Origin: an uncultured Rhodospirillales bacterium
GTDB lineage: Bacteria > Pseudomonadota > Alphaproteobacteria > Acetobacterales > Acetobacteraceae
Direction: 5' to 3'
NCBI GenBank assembly: GCA_903835235.1
Contig: CAILMF010000003.1
Location: 1-64,000 of the forward strand
DNA length: 64,000 nucleotides
A model generated the notes under the pieces. That model did no database searches, had not been told where the DNA came from, and saw nothing but the letters and a program-made list of their open reading frames with translations. How positions within the stretch are numbered: the first letter of the stretch is position 1; each line of letters opens with the position of its first letter. Shown piece by piece: positions 17,799-27,796 of this stretch. The position numbers were made by a program, and so were the translations under genes.

Positions 17799-18011
17799 AT
17801 GAGCGACCTTCCTCCCCTTACCAAAGCCGAATTGGTCGAGTTGGAACGCCAGGCGCTTGAAGCGGCGGTGGCGGAGGCGCGCGCCTCGGCCGCGGCCGGC
17901 CGGTTGATCCCGCATGAGGAGATCCATCGGGAAACTGTGGCCTTTGTCCGCCGCATGGATGAGCGCATCCGTGCCGATGCGGCGAAGCGGCGGCGACTGG
18001 CCGGCGAGTGA
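17799..18011 (+). CDS. Putative type II antitoxin
   Basis: 70-aa charged protein directly upstream of and overlapping a ParE/RelE-like ORF. Confidence 0.65.
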   Translation: MSDLPPLTKAELVELERQALEAAVAEARASAAAGRLIPHEEIHRETVAFVRRMDERIRADAAKRRRLAGE

Positions 18012-18286
18012 GGCAGGTTGCCTGGACCACGGATGCGGCGGGCGACCGCTTGCGCCTCGTCGCCTACCTGGCGGAAGACAATCCCTACGCGGCGCGCCGG
18101 CTGGCGATGGAATTGGACCAGGCCGCCGCGAGCCTGACCGACTTTCCCCATCGCGGCCGCCCTGGTCAGGTCGCCGGCACGCGGGAGCTGGTGACGGTGC
18201 CGCCCTACATCATGGTCTATGAAATGGACCCCGCCATGTCGGCCGTGGTGATCCTGCGCGTGTGGCACGCCGCGCAGGACCGGTAG
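18008..18286 (+). CDS. ParE/RelE-family toxin
   Basis: GTG start overlapping the antitoxin stop; YLAEDNPYAARRLAMELDQAAASLTDFPHRGRPGQVAGTRELVTVPPYIMVYEMD...ILRVWHAAQDR. Confidence 0.88.
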   Translation: MRQVAWTTDAAGDRLRLVAYLAEDNPYAARRLAMELDQAAASLTDFPHRGRPGQVAGTRELVTVPPYIMVYEMDPAMSAVVILRVWHAAQDR

Positions 18287-18346
18287 CGGCATCGGCGCCG
18301 GTGCGGCCGGATGCCGCTGGCGCGGCGCCGCGCGAGGGCAACCGCC

Positions 18347-18946
18347 CTACGGCCGCACCCAGGTCTCCGCAAACGCCAGCATCGCCGTGCTGATGGGGTG
18401 CCCCGCCACCATCCGCGGCACCGGGGCGCCGGGCAGGCGTTCGCCGTTGACCGTGATGCTCGCGGTCTCGCAGCCGACGAACAGGCTGGGCATCCAGTGC
18501 GCGCCCGTCGCCGAGTTTTCCGGCGGGTGGGCGAAGCAGAACGGCGCGCCGAGGCCGGACCAGGTCAGCGCCACCGTCAGGTCGTCGCCGCGCACCGTCT
18601 CGCTGTAGCTGGGTCCCGCGGGGTCGCCGCTGGGGCTGACCTTGTCGGCCTTCGCGTAGCGCAGCCCGTCCAGGCAGGGCAGGCCGCGCCAGGCGGCGAA
18701 GTGGCTGAGGTAATTCGCCACCAGCCAGCGCGCCATCGGCTCGTTGTCGGTCAGCACCAGGGCGCCACCGGCCTGGCCGGGTTGGCGCGCCAGCACCAGC
18801 GCATGGCCGCGCCCGTGCGGGGAGAGGATGACGCGGAAGAAGCTGGCCATGGCGGTGAAGGGGCCGTTGGGGTCCAGCTTCAGGGAGATGCCGGGGTTTT
18901 CGCCCGACCATTCCACCTGGCCGGGGACGACGAAGCTTTCGGTCAT
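18347..18946 (-). CDS. Hypothetical protein (199 aa) translationally coupled to an LLM-type oxidoreductase
   Basis: MTESFVVPGQVEWSGENPGISLKLDPNGPFTAM...; 4-nt overlap with the upstream gene. Confidence 0.7.
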   Translation of the reverse strand: MTESFVVPGQVEWSGENPGISLKLDPNGPFTAMASFFRVILSPHGRGHALVLARQPGQAGGALVLTDNEPMARWLVANYLSHFAAWRGLPCLDGLRYAKADKVSPSGDPAGPSYSETVRGDDLTVALTWSGLGAPFCFAHPPENSATGAHWMPSLFVGCETASITVNGERLPGAPVPRMVAGHPISTAMLAFAETWVRP

Positions 18947-20166
18947 GTCACGTCTACCTTGCCGGTGTGCAGCCGCATGCGGATGTGGTCGGGGGCTTCC
19001 TGGCCGGCATCCTCGAAGGCCTTCTTGATGGCGCCGATGGAAGGCCCGAAGATGCCGTTGCGGTTGGCGCTGGCCCATTCGCGGCTGGCATGGGTGGTGA
19101 TGGTGCTGCCCTGGAAGCGCGGCATCACCCAGCGGGCGAAGAGCTCGTAGCTGCGCAGCGTGTCTTCCCGGTTGGCCCAGTCGTTGGCGCGGAACAGCAC
19201 GCCGCCGGCGCCGTAGGCCCCGTTGATCTCGCCATCCTGGCCGGTATGGGCCAGCAGGCGCTCGATGCCTGCCGCCACCGTCTCCGGGCTGCCGACCAGG
19301 GTGGTGCCGGCGCGCAGGCCATCGCCCAACGGGTCCTCGCTGCGCATCGGCGGGCGGCCGAGAGTCTCGGAGAAGTAGGACAGGGTTTCCGCGGGTTCGC
19401 CGATGGCGACGTCGCGGCGAGCGCGTTCATCGGTTTCGGCGACATGGACGTTGATGACCAGGCGCCAGCCCTCGCGGCTGAAGGTGGCGCCGGTCTTGGC
19501 GGCCTCGGCCTCGCCGGTCTTCCATTGCTCGTGCAGCTTCTGCGGGCCGCCGGGCAGGCCGGCGCCGATGCTGAGCAGGCCGAGGCCGTGCTTGCCGGCG
19601 ACCATGACGCCGGCCGGGGTGGTGACGCTGGCCACCGCAATGGGGAAGTGCGGGTAGGTATAGGGCGCCAGGTGCAGCCGGGCGTCCTTCAGCTCGAACC
19701 AGTCGGTCTTCATCGTCACGGGTTCGTCGCACTTCAGCAGCGCCATGATGGCGTCGAGCGATTCCTCCATGCGGCGGCGCTGGGTTTCGGCGGGGATGCC
19801 CATCATGTAGGCGTCGCTCACCAGCGCGCCCGGCCCGCATCCGAGCATGACGCGGCCGCGCGTCATGTGGTCCAGCTGGACGAAGCGCTGCGCCACCAGC
19901 AGCGGGTGGTGGTAGGGCAGGCTGGTAACGCCGGAGCCGAGCATGATGTGCTTGGTGCGCTCGGCCGCCGCGGCGATGAAGATTTCCGGGGAGGCGATGA
20001 TCTCCCAGCCCGCGGAGTGGTGCTCGCCGATCCAGGCTTCGTCGTAGCCGAGTTCGTCGAGCTTCTCGATCACTTCCATGTCGCGGCGCATGGCGTAGCC
20101 GGGGTTGTCGCCGGGCTTGTGGAAGGGGGCGAGGAAGATGCCGAATTTGAGGCCGCGATGCGCCAT
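18943..20166 (-). CDS. LLM-class flavin-dependent oxidoreductase
   Basis: LDELGYDEAWIGEHHSAGWEIIASPEIFIAAAAERTKHIMLGSGVTSLPYHHPLLVAQRFVQLDHMTRGRVMLGCGPGAL. Confidence 0.93.
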   Translation of the reverse strand: MAHRGLKFGIFLAPFHKPGDNPGYAMRRDMEVIEKLDELGYDEAWIGEHHSAGWEIIASPEIFIAAAAERTKHIMLGSGVTSLPYHHPLLVAQRFVQLDHMTRGRVMLGCGPGALVSDAYMMGIPAETQRRRMEESLDAIMALLKCDEPVTMKTDWFELKDARLHLAPYTYPHFPIAVASVTTPAGVMVAGKHGLGLLSIGAGLPGGPQKLHEQWKTGEAEAAKTGATFSREGWRLVINVHVAETDERARRDVAIGEPAETLSYFSETLGRPPMRSEDPLGDGLRAGTTLVGSPETVAAGIERLLAHTGQDGEINGAYGAGGVLFRANDWANREDTLRSYELFARWVMPRFQGSTITTHASREWASANRNGIFGPSIGAIKKAFEDAGQEAPDHIRMRLHTGKVDVT

Positions 20167-20230
20167 GTGGATGGGTTTCCCAGGTTCTGGCCGGGAGCCT
20201 AGCCCCGGTGTGGCGCATTGGCCAAGGCGC

Positions 20231-21055
20231 TCAACGCGGCGGCGCGGCGGCGTTGGCCCCTGCCCTGCCGGCGGTCATGCCGCCATCGATCACCAGCTCC
20301 GCCCCGGTCATGTGGCTGGAATGGTCGCTGGCCAGGAAGACGATGCCGTCGGCGATCTCGGCCGCGGTGCCGTGGTGGCCCATCGGCACCACGGCGCTGC
20401 CCAGCGCCTTGGCATCGATACCGGCATTGCTGCCGCGGCGGCTGTCGCCGGCGCTGGGCATCTTGGTCCAGATCGCGGTTTCGATGATTCCGGGGTGGAC
20501 GCTGTTGCAGCGCACGCCATTGCGCGCCTGGGCGCAGGCGAGTGCGACGGATTTGCTGAACAGTCGCACGCCGCCCTTGGTGGCGCTGTAGCCGGCCAGG
20601 TTGGGGCTGCCCTGCAGGCCCGCGACGCTGGAGATCATCACCAGCGACCCGCCGCCGGCCCGCGCCATGGCGGGGACGCAATGCTTGGCGGTCAGGAAGA
20701 CGCCGTCCAGATTGACAGCCGTCTGCTTGCGCCAGTCGGCCAGGCTCATGCTGAACAGGTCGCACATGATGGCGATGCCGGCATTGGCCACCGCCACGTC
20801 CAGCTTGCCGAAGCGCGCCTCGGCTTCGGCCACCACGGCGGGCCAGGCGTCTTCATCCGTCACATCCTGGCGCATGAAGTGCGCTTGGCCGCCGCTGGCG
20901 CGGATGCCGGCGGCGGTCTGTTCGCCGGTGGCGGTGTCCACGTCGGTCAGCAGCACCGCGGCGCCTTCGCGCGCCAGCGCAATGGCGGTGGCGGCACCGA
21001 TGCCCATGGCCGCGCCGGTGACCAGCGCGACCTTATCCTGAACGAGACCGGCCAT
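20231..21055 (-). CDS. SDR-family NAD(P)-dependent oxidoreductase
   Basis: VALVTGAAMGIGAATA, NAG, YSATKGG. Confidence 0.93.
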   Translation of the reverse strand: MAGLVQDKVALVTGAAMGIGAATAIALAREGAAVLLTDVDTATGEQTAAGIRASGGQAHFMRQDVTDEDAWPAVVAEAEARFGKLDVAVANAGIAIMCDLFSMSLADWRKQTAVNLDGVFLTAKHCVPAMARAGGGSLVMISSVAGLQGSPNLAGYSATKGGVRLFSKSVALACAQARNGVRCNSVHPGIIETAIWTKMPSAGDSRRGSNAGIDAKALGSAVVPMGHHGTAAEIADGIVFLASDHSSHMTGAELVIDGGMTAGRAGANAAAPPR

Positions 21056-22206
21056 CAGCGGTTGGCCGAGCCGCGCAGCGCCGCCGAGCCGCCGAAGATG
21101 CGGATCGGGCGGCCGGTGTCGGCCAGCTGGCCTTCGTCGTTGATGCGGAAGACCTGGATGGTGTGCTCGATCATGTTGCCGGCCAGGATGGTGCGGCCGT
21201 CTCGGCTGAAGGCGGCGCCCTGCGCCCAGGTGCCGATGCGGGCTGACGAGACGATGCGGAGCCGCCCGTTGTCGATGCGGAGCAGGCGCAGCTGGCCGGG
21301 GCCGCGGAAGGGCGAGGCGTCCGGCTTGTTGGAGCCGTTCATCACCGTGACGGCGATGTGGCGGTTGTCCGGGGAGACCATCATGCCCTCCGGCGTCTGG
21401 CCCACCGCGATGCTGTCCACCAGGCGGAACGGCTCGGTCCGCAGGTCGATCAGCGAGACGGTGTCGGTATCGCCCTGGCCGCTGCCCATGTTGGCGCTGA
21501 CCGCCCATTTGCCGTCATTGGTGATGGCCACCGCATAGGGGCTGACCCCCGGCGTGATCTGGCGCGGCGTGTTGGTCACGGTCTCCCCGTTGATGGCCAG
21601 CACGTTGATGCGGTTGTCGCCGTAGCGGCTGACCAGGGCGTGCTTGCCGTCCGGGGTAACAGCGACATGGCTGACCAGGCTGGCCGCGTTGCCGAGGCTG
21701 AGCTTGGCGAGTTCCGTGATGGTCTGGCCGGCGACGCGATAGACCCAGACCGAGCCATCCCCGCGATGGGCAACAAGTAAAAGCTTGCCATCGGGGGTGA
21801 AGGACAGGCCGGCCGGGGCCGGGCCGGTGGGGACGCGGCCGAGGGCACGCGGGGTGGCGCCCAGTTCCACCACGGTCATGAAGTTGCCGTTGACCGTCTT
21901 CGTCCGGTCGTTCGGGTCGATGACCTGGTTGGCGGTGACCACGGCCAGCTTCTCGTCCGGGCTGATGGCCACGGTCAGCGGCGGGCCGACCACGCTGGTG
22001 GGCACCGCCACCTGGCCGCGGACGCGGACCTGGCCGCCCTGGATGTCCATGACCGTGATGCTGTCCGGCACCGGGTTGGGCAGCACGGTGGCAACGCCGT
22101 TGACCAGCGTGACCTTGGCGTCGTTGGCGGAAATGACGACCTGGGCCCCCGCAGGGGTGGCCAGCAGGCCGAGTGCGGCGGCACCGGCAAGCAGCAGCGT
22201 CTTCAT
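21055..22206 (-). CDS. YVTN-type beta-propeller / lactonase-fold secreted protein
   Basis: Signal peptide MKTLLLAGAAALGLLATPAGAQ; repeated SPDEKLAVV / TPDGKHALVSRYGDN / TNDGKWAVSANMGSG / SPDNRHIAVT blades. Confidence 0.8.
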   Translation of the reverse strand: MKTLLLAGAAALGLLATPAGAQVVISANDAKVTLVNGVATVLPNPVPDSITVMDIQGGQVRVRGQVAVPTSVVGPPLTVAISPDEKLAVVTANQVIDPNDRTKTVNGNFMTVVELGATPRALGRVPTGPAPAGLSFTPDGKLLLVAHRGDGSVWVYRVAGQTITELAKLSLGNAASLVSHVAVTPDGKHALVSRYGDNRINVLAINGETVTNTPRQITPGVSPYAVAITNDGKWAVSANMGSGQGDTDTVSLIDLRTEPFRLVDSIAVGQTPEGMMVSPDNRHIAVTVMNGSNKPDASPFRGPGQLRLLRIDNGRLRIVSSARIGTWAQGAAFSRDGRTILAGNMIEHTIQVFRINDEGQLADTGRPIRIFGGSAALRGSANR

Positions 22207-22379
22207 GGGTGTCCCTCTCCCCGGGGTCATTGCCCCGTCGGCGGCAGTTTCGGCGGGACGGCGGCGGCAGGCAAGCCGGCAATGGGTGCGACGGCGGCAT
22301 GACGAATGGCGCGGCGGGGATGCTCACGGGCGCGTGACGTGTTAACCCGGGGTTGATAACTGCCTAGGCGCCCCCTCCG

Positions 22380-24665
22380 ATGGCCGATGTGACCACGCCT
22401 GCCCTGCCCTCTCCCGCCAGCCGTGGCGAGACGCTGCTGATCGCGGCCGCGCGCGCCGGCACCGAAGCCCAGCTGGCGGCGCTAAAGCCGGCCGAGCGGG
22501 TGGTGCGCGGCGCGCTGCTGCGGGCGCTGCTGGAGGGCGACAACGCCGATGGCCGGCGCACCCCGGCCGGCCTGCGGCTCAGCGGCGCGCTGGTGGCCGG
22601 GCCGGTGCTGCTGGACGGGCTGGGCGGTGGCGGGGCGCCGGCGGCGCCGCTGTGGCTGCGGCACTGCGCCCCGGCCGAGGGGGCGGGCATTCCCTTCTTG
22701 GCGCGCGGCGCCGGCTTTGCCGAGCTGGACCTTTCGCACAGCCGCCTGGCCCGGCTGGAGGCGCGCGGGCTGCACTGCGCCGCGCTGACCCTGACCGGGC
22801 TGGCGATTGCCACCGGGGATGGCCGGGTGGACCTGGAGGGCGCCCGGCTGACCGGGCCGGCCTTCCTGGCCGGGATAGGGCCGGCGCGCGACGGTCAAGG
22901 CTGGCCGCTGCTGAACCTGGCCGGCGCCCGGATCGCCGGGCATCTGCGCCTGGCCGGGGCGCGGCTGCGGGAGCTGGTGCTGGTCAGCACCGTGGTGCAT
23001 GGCGACGTGCAGCTGGATGGCGCGCAGCTGCATGCGGCGGGCGAGGAGCCAGCGCTGCTGGGCAATACCGCACGCATCTCCGGCGCGCTGCGGCTGCATG
23101 GAGTGCAGGTGCAGGGGCAGCTGCGGCTGCTGAAGGCCGAGGTCGGCGGCGCCGTGCTGCTGGGCCATGGCGCGCGGCTGCACCTGGCCGGCGGCGTGGC
23201 GCTGCTGGCGGATGGCGCGACGCTGGGCGGGCTGCTGCTGCAGGACGGCGCCGAGGTGGTCGGCGAAATCCGCGCGCTGGGCGCGAAGCTCAGCGGCGAC
23301 GTGGTGCTGGATGCCGGGGCGCGGCTGGCGATGCCCGGCGGCGATGCGCTGGCGCTGGATGGCGCCACCCTGGCCGGCGGCGTGCTGCTGGCCGGGGCGC
23401 GGCTGGAAGGTAGCCTGAGCCTGCGCCGTGCGAAGCTGGGCGGCGACCTGGCGCTGACCGCGGGCAGCCTGGTGCAGGCGCCGCATCACGCCGCGGTGGC
23501 GGCGGGGGAGGCTGCCATCGGCGGCAACCTGCTGTTGCAGGGCGCCACGCTGCTGGGGCGGCTGGACCTGGCCGGGGCCAGCATCGGCGGGGCGCTGCGG
23601 GCCGAGGGGCTGGACCTGGCCGCCGGGCCAGGGCTGCTGACCGCGCTGGATGGCGCCGGGCTGCGCGCCGGGGCGGTAACGCTGGGCGGGGCGCGGGTCA
23701 GTGGCCAAATTCGGCTGGACCGCGCCATGCTGGCCGAGGGGCTGGAGCTTTCCGGCCTGGCGCTGGCGGCGGCGCCGGCGGCGGCGGGCGCAGTGCCGCT
23801 GGCCGACCCGGAAGTGCTGCTTTCCCTGCGTGATGCCGGGCTGGGCCAGCGCCTGGCGGTGGCGGGGCTGCCGGCGGAAACCGAGGGCGTGTTCGACCTG
23901 CGCGGCGCCGCGGTGGCGGTGCTGGCGGATGCCGGCGGCGCCGGCTGGGGGGTTGCGGCCGGGCGCGGCGGGGTGCGGCTGCGGCTGGATGGCTTCGGCT
24001 TTCAGCGGCTGGCGGAGATACCCGGCGGGCGCCGGGCGGCGCGCGACCTGCGGCTGGGCTTCCTGCTGCGGCAGTTCCGCGGTGGCCGGCCGAATGCGGC
24101 GGAGTTCTGCGGCCCGGCCTTCACCCAGGTGGCGCAGGCGCTGCGGCGGGACGGCCATGGCGCCGATGCCGACTGGTTCGCCCGCGCCCGGCGGCGGGTG
24201 CGGCGCCAGGCCGGGGTGACGGAACGGCCGCTGGGCGCCTGGGCGGATGGCTTGGCCGGGATGTTCTTCGGCGATTTCTATTCGGCGCGGCGCACGCTGG
24301 TGACCTTCGCGCTGTTCCTGCTGCTGGGCGCCGGCGGGCTGTGGGCGGCGAATATCCAGGGCGTGCTGCTGAACCGCGGCGCCGATGCCTCGCCCTGCTG
24401 GATGCCGGCGGAGCTGCCGCAGGTGCAGGTGATGGACGCCGCCTGGCCCATGCCGGACCGCAGCGCGGGGCTGGAGGCGCTGCGCATGGCGGTGGACCTG
24501 GCGGTGCCGGGGATTCCGCTGCATTGGGCGGAACGCTGCGAGGTGGCCGGCGATAGCATCCAGGCGGTGGCCTGGGGCTGGGCCTGGCGGCTGTACCAGG
24601 TGTTGGGCGGCGCGCTGCTGCTGCTGGGCGCGGCGGGGCTGACCGGGCTGTTCCGGCGGGATTGA
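22380..24665 (+). CDS. Repeat-rich membrane-anchored protein, unknown function; paralogue of 13793-15982
   Basis: MADVTTPAL...; many G-A-x-(I/L)-x-G-x-(L/V)-x-L repeats; C-terminal TM segments and RCEV motif. Confidence 0.7.
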   Translation: MADVTTPALPSPASRGETLLIAAARAGTEAQLAALKPAERVVRGALLRALLEGDNADGRRTPAGLRLSGALVAGPVLLDGLGGGGAPAAPLWLRHCAPAEGAGIPFLARGAGFAELDLSHSRLARLEARGLHCAALTLTGLAIATGDGRVDLEGARLTGPAFLAGIGPARDGQGWPLLNLAGARIAGHLRLAGARLRELVLVSTVVHGDVQLDGAQLHAAGEEPALLGNTARISGALRLHGVQVQGQLRLLKAEVGGAVLLGHGARLHLAGGVALLADGATLGGLLLQDGAEVVGEIRALGAKLSGDVVLDAGARLAMPGGDALALDGATLAGGVLLAGARLEGSLSLRRAKLGGDLALTAGSLVQAPHHAAVAAGEAAIGGNLLLQGATLLGRLDLAGASIGGALRAEGLDLAAGPGLLTALDGAGLRAGAVTLGGARVSGQIRLDRAMLAEGLELSGLALAAAPAAAGAVPLADPEVLLSLRDAGLGQRLAVAGLPAETEGVFDLRGAAVAVLADAGGAGWGVAAGRGGVRLRLDGFGFQRLAEIPGGRRAARDLRLGFLLRQFRGGRPNAAEFCGPAFTQVAQALRRDGHGADADWFARARRRVRRQAGVTERPLGAWADGLAGMFFGDFYSARRTLVTFALFLLLGAGGLWAANIQGVLLNRGADASPCWMPAELPQVQVMDAAWPMPDRSAGLEALRMAVDLAVPGIPLHWAERCEVAGDSIQAVAWGWAWRLYQVLGGALLLLGAAGLTGLFRRD

Positions 24666-24699
24666 GCGCCTCCCCGCCCCGGCCCAAGGGGGGACGACG

Positions 24700-25566
24700 A
24701 TGATCGGCATCGACTGGGGCACCAGCAGCCTGCGCGCCTATCGGCTGGCGGCGGATGGCGCGGTGCGGGAAAAGCGCGACGGCGCGGATGGCATCCTGAC
24801 CGTGGCGGAGGGTGGCTTCCCAGCCGTGCTGCACCGCGTGGTCGGCGACTGGCTGGCGGCGGGCGAGCGCCAGGTGCTGCTGTGCGGCATGGTCGGCAGC
24901 CGCCAGGGCTGGGTGGAGGCGCCCTACCTGCCCTGCCCCGCCGGCCCGGCCGAGATTGCCGCGCAGCTGACCCGGGTGCCGTTCGCCGGCGCCGATATAC
25001 GCCTGGTGCCGGGGCTGGTGACGCGCGACGCCGGCGGCGTGCCGGATGTGATGCGGGGCGAGGAGACCAAGCTCATCGGCCTGCTGGCCGCCGGCGTGGA
25101 GGGGCAGGTCTGCCTGCCGGGCACCCACAGCAAGTGGGTGCGGCTGGAGGCTGGGCGCATCACCGGCTTCGGCACCCACATGACCGGGGAGGTTCGGGCG
25201 GTGCTGCTGGGGCACAGCATCCTCGGCCGGCTGGTGCAACCGGGCGAAAGTGCGGCGGCCTTTGCACGCGGTGTGGTGCGCAGCGGGCAGGCCGGCGGGC
25301 TGCTGCATCACGCCTTCGGCACCCGCGGCCTGGGGCTGCTGGGGGAACTGGCGGAGAGCGAGACGGCCAGCTACCTCTCGGGATTGTTGATCGGGCATGA
25401 AATCCGCGCGGCGCATCGGCCGGGCGAGGCGGTGCACCTGGCGGCGGCCGAGACGCTGGCGGCGCCCTATGCCACCGCGCTGCGGCTGCTGGGCGTGGCG
25501 GTGCAGGAGCACGACCCGGACATTGTGGTGCGCGGGCTGGTCGAGATCGGGAGGCATTGGGCATGA
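24700..25566 (+). CDS. dgoK: 2-dehydro-3-deoxygalactonokinase
   Basis: MIGIDWGTSSLRAYRL...VCLPGTHSKWVRLEAGRITGFGTHMTGEVRAVLLGHSILG. Confidence 0.92.
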   Translation: MIGIDWGTSSLRAYRLAADGAVREKRDGADGILTVAEGGFPAVLHRVVGDWLAAGERQVLLCGMVGSRQGWVEAPYLPCPAGPAEIAAQLTRVPFAGADIRLVPGLVTRDAGGVPDVMRGEETKLIGLLAAGVEGQVCLPGTHSKWVRLEAGRITGFGTHMTGEVRAVLLGHSILGRLVQPGESAAAFARGVVRSGQAGGLLHHAFGTRGLGLLGELAESETASYLSGLLIGHEIRAAHRPGEAVHLAAAETLAAPYATALRLLGVAVQEHDPDIVVRGLVEIGRHWA

Positions 25567-26183
25567 AGCTGACGGCATGGCTGGCGCGCTGCCCGCTGGT
25601 GGCGATTCTGCGCGGGGTGACGCCGGAGCAGGCCGAGGCCGTCGGCAGCGCGCTGATGGAGGCGGGCATCCGCATCATCGAGGTGCCCTTGAACTCGCCG
25701 CGGCCGCTGGAGAGCATCCGCCGGCTGGCGGCCATGTATGGCGACCGGGCGCTGATCGGCGCCGGCACTGTCATGACCACGACCGAGGTGCGCGAGGTGG
25801 CGGCGGCCGGCGGCAAGCTGCTGGTGACGCCGCATGCCGCGCCGCAGCTGGTGCGGGAGGCCAAGGGCGTGGGCATGCTGGCCTGCCCCGGCTTCTTCAC
25901 CCCGGCCGAAGCCTTCGCCTGCCTGGAGGCCGGCGCCGATGGGCTGAAGCTGTTTCCGGCCGAGGGGTCATCGCCCGCGGTGCTGCGGGCGCTGGCGGCG
26001 GTGCTGCCGAAGGGCACCCCGGTGCTGCCGGTGGGCGGCATGACGCCCGACACCATCGGCCCCTGGCGGGCGGCGGGCGCGGCCGGGTTCGGCATCGGCA
26101 GTGCGATCTATCGGCCGGGCGACACCGAGGAGGTGGTGGCGGCCAAAGCGAAAGCCTTGCTTATGGCGATCGGTTGCGGTTGA
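25563..26183 (+). CDS. dgoA: 2-dehydro-3-deoxy-6-phosphogalactonate aldolase
   Basis: PLVAILRGVTPEQAEAVGSALMEAGIRIIEVPLNSPRPLESI...GAGTV; 4-nt overlap with dgoK. Confidence 0.93.
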   Translation: MKLTAWLARCPLVAILRGVTPEQAEAVGSALMEAGIRIIEVPLNSPRPLESIRRLAAMYGDRALIGAGTVMTTTEVREVAAAGGKLLVTPHAAPQLVREAKGVGMLACPGFFTPAEAFACLEAGADGLKLFPAEGSSPAVLRALAAVLPKGTPVLPVGGMTPDTIGPWRAAGAAGFGIGSAIYRPGDTEEVVAAKAKALLMAIGCG

Positions 26184-26238
26184 AACCAAAGAGAAGGGCG
26201 CGGCGAAGCGCCTGAACCGCCACTGGGAGACGCCTGCC

Positions 26239-27291
26239 ATGACCACTCGCCGCGACCTTGGGCGCCTCGGCGCCGCCGCCATGCTTGCCACCCCGGCCCT
26301 GCTGAGCGAGGGCCATGCGCAGACGCCGGAAGTGACGCTGAAGCTGCACCACTTCCTGCCGGCCGTGTCCAACGTGCACCGCTACTTCCTGATGCCCTGG
26401 GCCGAGAAGATCAGCAAGGAAAGCAACGGCCGGCTGCGCATCCAGCTGTTTCCCTCCATGCAGCTGGGCGGCGCCCCGCCGCAGCTGTTCGACCAGGCGC
26501 GGGACGGCATTGCCGACATCACCTGGACCCTGCCGGGCAACACGCCGGGCCGTTTCCCGCGGATCGAGGTGTTCGAGCTGCCCTTCGTCTCCCACAAGCG
26601 GGCGATCGTGAATTGCCTGGCGGTGCAGGAATACGCCGACCGGCATTGCGTGCAGGAGTTCTCCGAGGTGCATCCGCTGTGCATCTGGGGCCATGGTGAA
26701 GGGCTGATCCATTCGCGCCGCGAGGTGACGAAGATGGAGGACCTCAACGGCCTGAAGCTGCGCTTCCCCAGCCGGCTGAATGGCGAGGCGCTGCGCGCGC
26801 TGGGCGCCAGCCCCGTCGGCATGCCGGTGCCGCAGATTCCGGAGGCGATGAGCCAGGGCGTGATCGACGGCGCCGTGGTGCCGTGGGAAGTGGTGCCGAG
26901 CATCCGGCTGGCCGAGATGGTGCGCAACCATACGGAAATCCCGGGCAGCCCGACGCTGTACATCACCACCTTCATCCTGGGCATGAACAAGGCGAAGTAC
27001 GCCAGCCTGCCGGCCGACCTGCGGGCGGTGCTGGACGCCAATTCCGGCCTGGCCGCGGCGCGCATGGCGGCGGTGCCGTGGGATGAGCGCGGGCCGGTGG
27101 TGGAAGCCGATGTGCGGCGGCGCGGCAACAAGATCGTGGTGATCTCGGAAGCCGAGAAGGAGCGCTGGCAGATCGCCACCCGCCCGGTGCTGGACAACTG
27201 GCTGAAGACCGCCGCCGAGAAGGGGCTGGACAGCCAGGCCCTGCTGGCCGATGCGCGCAGCCTGGTGGCGCGGCACGCCAGCGCGGCCTGA
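26239..27291 (+). CDS. TRAP transporter substrate-binding protein (DctP family)
   Basis: LKLHHFLPAVSNVHRYFLMPWAEKISKESNGRLRIQLFPSMQLGGAPPQLFDQARDGIADITWTLPG. Confidence 0.93.
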   Translation: MTTRRDLGRLGAAAMLATPALLSEGHAQTPEVTLKLHHFLPAVSNVHRYFLMPWAEKISKESNGRLRIQLFPSMQLGGAPPQLFDQARDGIADITWTLPGNTPGRFPRIEVFELPFVSHKRAIVNCLAVQEYADRHCVQEFSEVHPLCIWGHGEGLIHSRREVTKMEDLNGLKLRFPSRLNGEALRALGASPVGMPVPQIPEAMSQGVIDGAVVPWEVVPSIRLAEMVRNHTEIPGSPTLYITTFILGMNKAKYASLPADLRAVLDANSGLAAARMAAVPWDERGPVVEADVRRRGNKIVVISEAEKERWQIATRPVLDNWLKTAAEKGLDSQALLADARSLVARHASAA

Positions 27292-27298
27292 GGCACCC

Positions 27299-27790
27299 AT
27301 GGTCGAGCACGCGCCGAAAGGGGCCCTGGCCAGCCTGGCGCGCGTGCTGGCCGTGCTGGGCGGCCTGCTGATGCTGCTGGTGGCGCTGATCTCCAGCTAC
27401 AGCGTGGTGCAGCGCTGGCTGACCACCAACCCGGTGCAGGGCGACTTCGAGATCGTCAGCATCGGCGGTGGGCTGGCGGTGTTCCTGTGCCTGCCCTGGG
27501 CGCAGCAGCGCGGCGCGAACATATTGGTGGACAGCTTCACCTCCTGGGCGCCGGCCTGGTTCAACCGCTGCCTGGATGGGCTGTGGAGCCTGGTCTATGC
27601 CGGGTTCTGCGGCGTGCTGGCCTGGCGGATGACGCTGGGGGCGCAGGATACCGTCACCAGCAACACGTCTTCCATGGTGCTGGGCATTCCCTTCGGCTGG
27701 GCCATGGCGCTGGCGGCCGGATGCTTTGCCGTGACCTCCGTGGTGGCGCTGGCCACCGCCTTCAAACCCGCGCCGCAGCGCCAGGAATAA
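27299..27790 (+). CDS. TRAP transporter small permease (DctQ)
   Basis: Four hydrophobic segments; position between dctP- and dctM-like genes. Confidence 0.88.
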   Translation: MVEHAPKGALASLARVLAVLGGLLMLLVALISSYSVVQRWLTTNPVQGDFEIVSIGGGLAVFLCLPWAQQRGANILVDSFTSWAPAWFNRCLDGLWSLVYAGFCGVLAWRMTLGAQDTVTSNTSSMVLGIPFGWAMALAAGCFAVTSVVALATAFKPAPQRQE

Positions 27791-27796
27791 GCCCGC

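Noticed and set aside
22482-24722. 746-aa minus-strand ORF (Gln/His/Arg/Ala-rich)
   Set aside because: Exact antisense of the repetitive 22380-24665 gene; apparent repeats mirror the sense-strand repeats.
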